Made by a program: the position numbers and the translations under genes
Assembly: GCF_016900875.1 (NCBI RefSeq)
Contig: NZ_JAFEUM010000008.1
Location: 81,552-145,551 of the forward strand
From: Vibrio ulleungensis
GTDB lineage: Bacteria > Pseudomonadota > Gammaproteobacteria > Enterobacterales > Vibrionaceae
DNA: 64,000 bases
Direction of reading: 5' to 3'
Shown here: positions 59,703 to 64,000 of the stretch, in pieces
Layout: every line of letters starts with the position of its first letter
How positions within the stretch are numbered: the first letter of the stretch is position 1
The notes under the pieces: generated by a model
The model's database searches: none
Seen by the model: only the letters and a program-made list of their open reading frames with translations
What the model was told of the DNA's origin: nothing

Positions 59703-60278
59703 ATGTACCAAGACCTAATTCGAGGCGAGCTCTCTGAAGCTGCTACTGTATTGAATGACTTTTTGTCTGATGATCATAATTTGGCGCAAATAGAGAAAGC
59801 GGCAAAAGCGATTGCTGATTCTTTTAAACAGCAAGGGAAGGTATTGTCTTGTGGCAATGGTGGCTCACACTGTGATGCTATGCACTTTGCCGAAGAGCTC
59901 ACTGGTCGTTACCGTGAGGATCGACCAGGGTACCCCGGCATCGCCATTTCAGACCCAAGCCACTTGTCTTGTGTCAGCAACGACTACGGTTACGACTTTG
60001 TGTTTTCACGTTATGTTGAAGCGGTCGGCAATCAGGGTGATGTGCTGTTTGGCCTATCGACTTCAGGTAACTCTGGCAACATTATCAAAGCCATTGAAGC
60101 GGCCAAAGCTAAGGGTATGACTACTATCGCGTTGACGGGTAAAGACGGTGGTAAAATGGCGGGCCTTGCCGATATCGAAATTCGAGTGCCACATTTTGGC
60201 TACGCCGATCGTATTCAAGAAGTACACATTAAGATTATTCATATCGTGATCCAATTGATTGAAAAAGAGATGGAATAG
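59703..60278 (+). CDS. gmhA: Phosphoheptose isomerase
   Basis: GmhA (LpcA) converts sedoheptulose 7-phosphate to heptose 7-phosphate, the first step toward the LPS inner-core heptose. The 191-residue SIS-fold protein has LSCGNGGSHCDAMHFAEELTGRY (given in part: CGNGGSHCDAMH), GIAISDPSHLSCVSNDYGYDF (59.9-60.0 kb), FGLSTSGNSGN and ALTGKDGGK, and ends VQEVHIKIIHI-like (IQEVHIKIIHIVIQLIE). AAGGAT precedes the ATG. It is divergent from fadE, with yafJ next, as in E. coli. Confidence 0.96.
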   Translation: MYQDLIRGELSEAATVLNDFLSDDHNLAQIEKAAKAIADSFKQQGKVLSCGNGGSHCDAMHFAEELTGRYREDRPGYPGIAISDPSHLSCVSNDYGYDFVFSRYVEAVGNQGDVLFGLSTSGNSGNIIKAIEAAKAKGMTTIALTGKDGGKMAGLADIEIRVPHFGYADRIQEVHIKIIHIVIQLIEKEME

Positions 60279-60293
60279 GGAGCGCGAACGTCG

Positions 60294-61133
60294 ATGTGTG
60301 AGTTGTTGGGAATGAGTGCCAATGTGCCAACCGATATCTGCTTTAGTTTTACAGGACTAATGCAGCGTGGTGGACGCACGGGGCCACATCGAGATGGTTG
60401 GGGGATCACCTTTTATGAAGGGAAAGGGTTTCGCACCTTTAAAGATCCGAACCCCAGTTGTGACTCCAAAATTGCTGAGCTTGTTCAGAACTACCCAATC
60501 AAAAGTTGTTCGGTGGTCAGCCATATTCGCCAAGCTAATCGTGGCGAGGTGAACTTGGAAAATACTCACCCATTCAATCGTGAATTGTGGGGCAGGTATT
60601 GGACTTACGCGCACAATGGGCAGCTCACTGGCTATGAAGACCTAGACACAGGTAGACATATGCCAGTTGGTCAGACCGACAGTGAAAAAGCGTTCTGCTG
60701 GTTGCTTAATCAACTAGAACAGCGTTTCCCTTCTAAGCCTGACTCACTCGACGATGTGGTAGAAGTACTCACTCAATGCTGTGACGAATTGCGTAAGTTA
60801 GGCGTTTTTAACCTTCTGCTATCAGATGGCGATTATGTATTTAGCTATTGCACCAATCACCTATACTGGATCACTCGCAGAGCACCGTTTGGTAAAGCAT
60901 CGTTGATTGATGAAGATGTGACGATCAACTTTCAAGAAGAGACTACACCTCATGATGTGGTGACGGTGGTTGCCACGCAACCCCTAACGCTCAATGAACA
61001 GTGGACTCGTCTAAAGCCAGGTGAGTATGCGCTGTTCTATCACGGTGAGAAAATCTCGGGTAACAGCGAGCAGTTATTGGATGTCGATTTTGCCGAAGCT
61101 AAACCGGGTAACCAAGCACCCAGCGCCATGTAG
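60294..61133 (+). CDS. yafJ: Class II glutamine amidotransferase family protein (YafJ-like)
   Basis: The 279-residue protein is an Ntn-type glutamine amidotransferase domain with the nucleophile cysteine at position 2 (MCELLGMSANVP). It also shows RGGRTGPHRDGWGITFYEG, VSHIRQANRGEVNLENTHPF, TYAHNGQL and GQTDSEKAFCWLL. No synthetase partner domain is attached, and the physiological acceptor is unknown. It follows gmhA by 15 bp and ends at a strong bidirectional terminator. The gene name rests on similarity and on the E. coli order lpcA-yafJ. Confidence 0.88.
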   Translation: MCELLGMSANVPTDICFSFTGLMQRGGRTGPHRDGWGITFYEGKGFRTFKDPNPSCDSKIAELVQNYPIKSCSVVSHIRQANRGEVNLENTHPFNRELWGRYWTYAHNGQLTGYEDLDTGRHMPVGQTDSEKAFCWLLNQLEQRFPSKPDSLDDVVEVLTQCCDELRKLGVFNLLLSDGDYVFSYCTNHLYWITRRAPFGKASLIDEDVTINFQEETTPHDVVTVVATQPLTLNEQWTRLKPGEYALFYHGEKISGNSEQLLDVDFAEAKPGNQAPSAM

Positions 61134-61161
61134 CGGCATCGTAAACCACATTTAACAGAGC

Positions 61162-61196
61162 AAAAGGGGGAAAGCTGTCATGCTTTCCCCCTTTTT
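61162..61196. terminator. Bidirectional terminator between yafJ and purN
   Basis: Perfect 14 bp stem AAAAGGGGGAAAGC / GCTTTCCCCCTTTT with a 6-base loop. The arms provide T tracts on both strands. Confidence 0.93.
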
Positions 61197-61215
61197 AGTC
61201 CTGTCAGAGCAGACG

Positions 61216-61851
61216 CTATTCGCTGGCGTAACCCATTTCTGGTAATGCAACACCGTCTAATACCGCGTCGCCATTGACCATGTTAAGTCGCTCTCGAACA
61301 AACCAATCCACCACCAATGGATAGATGCGGTGCTCTTGGCTTTGTACTTTATCGGCTAGTGACTCTGCACTATCGGTGTCAAAAATAGGCACCTTTGCCT
61401 GAAGTATCACTGGGCCGCCGTCGAGTTCTGGCGTGACAAAGTGCACGCTGGTACCGTGCTCACTATCACCGGCGTCAATGGCGCGCTGATGGGTATGTAA
61501 ACCTGGGTATTTGGGTAGCAGCGAAGGGTGGATGTTAAGCATCTTTCCTAGATAGTGCTCAACAAAGTCATCACTCAAAATACGCATATAACCCGCCAAA
61601 ACAATAAGGTCTGGTTGGTATTGGTCTATCTCAACCATCAGTTGTTTATCAAACGCGGCTCTACCTTCAAACTGACTGGCATCGACAAAATGCCCATCGA
61701 TGCCAGCATTAGAGGCGCGTGTTAATCCATACGCCTCTTGCTTGTTAGAAAATACCGCAACAACTTGGGCATGCTCACTGTCGCTAAATCGGTCTACGAT
61801 CGATTGCAAGTTTGAGCCATTACCTGAAATCAGGACAACAATCCTTTTCAT
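61216..61851 (-). CDS. purN: Phosphoribosylglycinamide formyltransferase
   Basis: PurN formylates GAR with 10-formyltetrahydrofolate in purine synthesis. The 211-residue protein has IVVLISGNGSNLQSIVD, LAGYMRILSDDFV, the catalytic asparagine and histidine in MLNIHPSLLPKYPGLHTHQR, and HGTSVHFVTPELDGGPVI with the catalytic aspartate. I chose MKRIVVLIS; a GTG five codons upstream is the alternative. It is the second gene of purMN, 17 bp after purM. Confidence 0.95.
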   Translation of the reverse strand: MKRIVVLISGNGSNLQSIVDRFSDSEHAQVVAVFSNKQEAYGLTRASNAGIDGHFVDASQFEGRAAFDKQLMVEIDQYQPDLIVLAGYMRILSDDFVEHYLGKMLNIHPSLLPKYPGLHTHQRAIDAGDSEHGTSVHFVTPELDGGPVILQAKVPIFDTDSAESLADKVQSQEHRIYPLVVDWFVRERLNMVNGDAVLDGVALPEMGYASE

Positions 61852-61868
61852 CTGATCAGGTCCCACAG

Positions 61869-62909
61869 TTATTTAATGATTACTTGCTCTTCGCCTGATT
61901 CAGCAGTGGCGATTTCACCAATGACCCATGCGTTCTCGCCTTCTGCGTTTAACAGGGCAACCGCTGCGTCTGCCTGTGCTTTTGGAAGTGCAACCACTAG
62001 GCCAACACCACAGTTAAAGGTGCGGTACATCTCAAACGTCTCAACGTTACCTTTTTGCTGTAGCCAGTTAAAAATGGCTGGCCACTCCCAGCTATTGCCA
62101 TCGATAACCGCTTTAGTCCCTTCTGGTAGAACGCGAGGGATGTTTTCCCAAAAGCCGCCTCCAGTGATGTGCGAAATAGCGTGAATGTCGTGCTGTGCAA
62201 TCATTTTAAGAGCAGACTTAATGTAGATTTTAGTTGGCTCAATCAAATGTTCGCCAATAGTACGGCCATTAAGATCTTCATTAAGATCGGCATTCGAGAC
62301 CTCTAGTACCTTGCGGATCAATGAGTAGCCGTTAGAGTGAGGACCGCTTGAGCCCACAGCAATCAGCGCGTCACCTGCACTGACTTTGGTTCCATCAATG
62401 ATCTCTTCTTTTTCTACCACACCGACACAAAAGCCTGCGACGTCATAGTCTTCGCCTTCATACATACCTGGCATTTCAGCGGTTTCACCACCGATAAGAG
62501 AACATCCTGATTGTACACATCCTTCCGCAATACCTGTCACTACATCCGCTGCAGTGTCAACGTCCAATTTGCCCGTCGCGTAGTAGTCCAAAAAGAACAG
62601 CGGCTCAGCACCTTGAACAATTAGGTCGTTTACACACATAGCCACAAGATCGATGCCAATGGTATCGTGCTTGTTCATGTCTAATGCTAGGCGTAATTTA
62701 GTACCAACTCCATCTGTACCCGACACTAACACTGGCTGCTTGTAGTTGGTTGGCAGTTCGCACAGCGCACCAAACCCGCCAATGCCACCCATAACTTCAG
62801 GACGGCGAGTGCGTTTTACCGCACCTTTGATACGGTCTACTAGGGCATTACCAGCGTCGATATCAACGCCAGCGTCTTTGTAGCTTAGAGAAGTGTTATT
62901 TGTGCTCAC
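61869..62909 (-). CDS. purM: Phosphoribosylformylglycinamidine cyclo-ligase
   Basis: PurM closes the imidazole ring to form AIR, using ATP, in purine synthesis. The 346-residue protein has SLSYKDAGVDIDAGNALV, RRPEVMGGIGGFGAL, VLVSGTDGVGTKLRLA, IGIDLVAMCVNDLI, CSLIGGETAEMPGMY and HITGGGFWENIPRVLP. I chose the GTG at 62909, five bases after AGAGG; earlier in-frame ATG codons give an N-terminus foreign to the family. A PurR-type box lies in the 294 bp gap shared with upp. Confidence 0.96.
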   Translation of the reverse strand: MSTNNTSLSYKDAGVDIDAGNALVDRIKGAVKRTRRPEVMGGIGGFGALCELPTNYKQPVLVSGTDGVGTKLRLALDMNKHDTIGIDLVAMCVNDLIVQGAEPLFFLDYYATGKLDVDTAADVVTGIAEGCVQSGCSLIGGETAEMPGMYEGEDYDVAGFCVGVVEKEEIIDGTKVSAGDALIAVGSSGPHSNGYSLIRKVLEVSNADLNEDLNGRTIGEHLIEPTKIYIKSALKMIAQHDIHAISHITGGGFWENIPRVLPEGTKAVIDGNSWEWPAIFNWLQQKGNVETFEMYRTFNCGVGLVVALPKAQADAAVALLNAEGENAWVIGEIATAESGEEQVIIK

Positions 62910-63078
62910 AGGGAACCTCTTAAATAGACGAAAGGTAATACCAAATTCAAAGTATGAATACTCTATACGCAACGCCAATGTTATTTATCTAAGGCGAAAG
63001 CCTGTATAAATAGGGTGTGTGCGCACCATTTTGAGTGATTCAGTATCGGATTTGGATCAAGCTAAAAAATTTGGCGCT

Positions 63079-63087
63079 ATTCTAACA
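63079..63087 (-). promoter_or_regulatory. Candidate extended -10 promoter of purM
   Basis: On the minus strand TGTTAGAAT (TG at 63086-63087, TAGAAT at 63079-63084) forms an extended -10 element. Its -35 region would fall in the PurR-type box, so PurR binding would block it. Confidence 0.5.
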
Positions 63088-63100
63088 GGCAAAATGCAAA

Positions 63101-63116
63101 ACGAAAACGTTTGCGC
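63101..63116. promoter_or_regulatory. PurR-type operator between purM and upp
   Basis: ACGAAAACGTTTGCGC matches 14 of 16 positions of the PurR consensus ACGCAAACGTTTGCGT. It is placed to control both the leftward purMN and the rightward upp (TATAAT at 63165-63170). Confidence 0.75.
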
Positions 63117-63164
63117 AAACTTTTTTTCCTATAAAATTGCACTGAAATGTTGTGTTAATCAGGC

Positions 63165-63170
63165 TATAAT
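63165..63170 (+). promoter_or_regulatory. -10 element of the upp promoter
   Basis: Consensus TATAAT 33 bp upstream of the upp ATG. No convincing -35 hexamer is visible, which is common for regulated promoters. Confidence 0.5.
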
Positions 63171-63203
63171 TCGTGAGTTTTAGTTAAATTTCCTGGAGTA
63201 GAA

Positions 63204-63830
63204 ATGAACGTTGTTGAAGTGAAGCACCCACTGGTCAAGCATAAACTGGGTCTAATGCGTGAAGGCGACATTAGCACCAAGCGTTTTCGTGAGCTTGCAA
63301 CAGAAGTCGGTAGCCTACTAACTTACGAAGCAACTGCTGACTTTGAAACTGAAAAAGTAACAATCGAAGGGTGGAATGGCCCGGTCGAGATTGATCAGAT
63401 TAAAGGTAAGAAGGTTACGGTTGTCCCAATCCTTCGTGCAGGTCTTGGTATGATGGACGGCGTGTTAGAGCACGTACCTAGTGCCAAAATCTCGGTCGTT
63501 GGTATTTACCGTGATGAAGAAACTCTAGAGCCAGTACCTTATTTCAATAAGTTGGCATCAAACATCGACGAGCGTATTGCGCTGGTGGTTGATCCAATGT
63601 TGGCAACAGGTGGTTCACTGATTGCAACGATAGATTTGCTCAAAGAAAAAGGCTGTCAGCACATTAAAGCGCTGGTATTGGTTGCAGCGCCAGAAGGCAT
63701 TGAAGCGCTTAACAAAGCCCACCCAGATGTAGAACTGTACACCGCAGCGATTGACGAGAAACTGAACGACAAGGGCTACATTGTTCCTGGTCTTGGTGAC
63801 GCGGGTGATAAAATTTTCGGCACTAAGTAG
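63204..63830 (+). CDS. upp: Uracil phosphoribosyltransferase
   Basis: Upp converts uracil and PRPP to UMP in pyrimidine salvage. The 208-residue protein has VVEVKHPLVKHKLGLMR, LLTYEATADFETE, PILRAGLGMMDGVL, the PRPP loop region LVVDPMLATGGSLIATID, and the C-terminal uracil-binding DEKLNDKGYIVPGLGDAGD. CTGGAG precedes the ATG. In E. coli it is followed by the uracil permease uraA; here an IS element end begins 53 bp after its stop, so any uraA partner is separated or lost. Confidence 0.97.
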   Translation: MNVVEVKHPLVKHKLGLMREGDISTKRFRELATEVGSLLTYEATADFETEKVTIEGWNGPVEIDQIKGKKVTVVPILRAGLGMMDGVLEHVPSAKISVVGIYRDEETLEPVPYFNKLASNIDERIALVVDPMLATGGSLIATIDLLKEKGCQHIKALVLVAAPEGIEALNKAHPDVELYTAAIDEKLNDKGYIVPGLGDAGDKIFGTK

Positions 63831-63882
63831 TCGTATCGTAAAATCAGATCTATTTAGAGAAAAAAAACCAGTCGTAGTGAAG

Positions 63883-64000
63883 TGACCCCTTAAAGTTGGA
63901 CATTTCTGTTAAGCGGCTTGTAAGGCCTGATTTCGATATTCCATCGGAGTCAGGCCTTTTAGTTTCACCTTGATGCGTTTTGTGTTGTAGTACTCGATGT
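63883..64000 (-). mobile_element. End of an IS3-family (IS150-like) insertion sequence, cut by the window
   Basis: The element appears to start at TGACCCCTTAAAGTTGGACA (63883 onward), typical of terminal inverted repeats of IS150-group elements. It is followed on the minus strand by the 3' end of an orfB transposase. The other end and target duplication are outside the window. Confidence 0.8.
63909..64000 (-). CDS. IS3-family transposase orfB, C-terminal fragment
   Basis: The last 30 codons of an rve-type transposase are visible: IEYYNTKRIKVKLKGLTP followed by MEYRNQALQAA and a TAA. The N(T/x)KRI...LKGLTPMEYR ending is a signature of IS150/IS3 integrase subunits. The gene continues beyond the right edge, so intactness cannot be judged. 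Confidence 0.85.
   Translation of the reverse strand, partial: IEYYNTKRIKVKLKGLTPMEYRNQALQAA

Noticed and set aside
1..64000. CRISPR array, prophage, toxin-antitoxin or defence island
   Set aside because: No regularly spaced repeats, phage structural genes or recognisable defence domains are visible; gene content is core chromosomal.

Overview
The window is a 64 kb stretch of chromosomal housekeeping DNA from a gammaproteobacterium, almost certainly a Vibrio or close Vibrionaceae relative. The evidence is the sodium-type flagellar motor pair pomA-pomB, a Vibrio-like GcvB RNA beside gcvA, and protein sequences of Vibrio type throughout (ThiI, PyrH, PurM, BamA, LpxA and others). It is gene-dense with short intergenic gaps. 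The only mobile DNA I can see is the end of an IS3-family element at the extreme right edge. No rRNA, tRNA, CRISPR array, prophage or defence island is visible.

Layout. (1) 1-8.1 kb: the end of thiL, pgpA, then an opposing isoprenoid operon xseB-ispA-dxs, pomAB and thiI. (2) 8.2-22.7 kb: gcvB/gcvA, rlmM, xni, ppnN, two genes with degenerate GGDEF-like domains, queF, syd, a run of small conserved proteins of unknown function, yqcC and truC. Apart from the inserted unknowns this follows the gcvA-to-truC gene order of E. coli. (3) 22.7-28.3 kb: a YaeH-family protein, glnD, an MFS transporter set between glnD and map, and map. (4) 28.6-49.4 kb: the large essential translation and envelope cluster rpsB-tsf-pyrH-frr-uppS-cdsA-dxr-rseP-bamA-skp-lpxD-fabZ-lpxA-lpxB-rnhB-dnaE-accA-tilS. 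(5) 49.4-64 kb: a small cytochrome c, glnB, a YafD-like protein, mltD, gloB, a YafS-like methyltransferase, rnhA/dnaQ, a TIGR03503 protein, fadE, gmhA, a YafJ-like protein, purMN, upp, and the IS end.

How the genes work together. Dxs, Dxr, IspA and UppS supply isoprenoids and the undecaprenyl carrier. CdsA, PgpA, FabZ, AccA and FadE cover phospholipid and fatty-acid synthesis and breakdown. LpxD, LpxA, LpxB and GmhA make lipid A and the heptose core, and RseP, BamA and Skp build and monitor the outer membrane. GlnD and GlnB form the nitrogen-signalling pair, and GcvA and GcvB control glycine and amino-acid metabolism. PurMN and Upp share a regulatory region containing a PurR-type box.

The regulatory DNA is richer than the gene list. 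I can support a GcvB small RNA with promoter and terminator, a sigma-E-type promoter inside rseP, a FadR-type operator at fadE, a PurR box, an rpsB leader behind a GC-rich discriminator, and several terminator hairpins inside the essential operon. I found no clearly new large system. The least understood material is the pair of degenerate GGDEF-like proteins (12.9-16.9 kb) and the block of small unknown genes at 18.4-21.5 kb.
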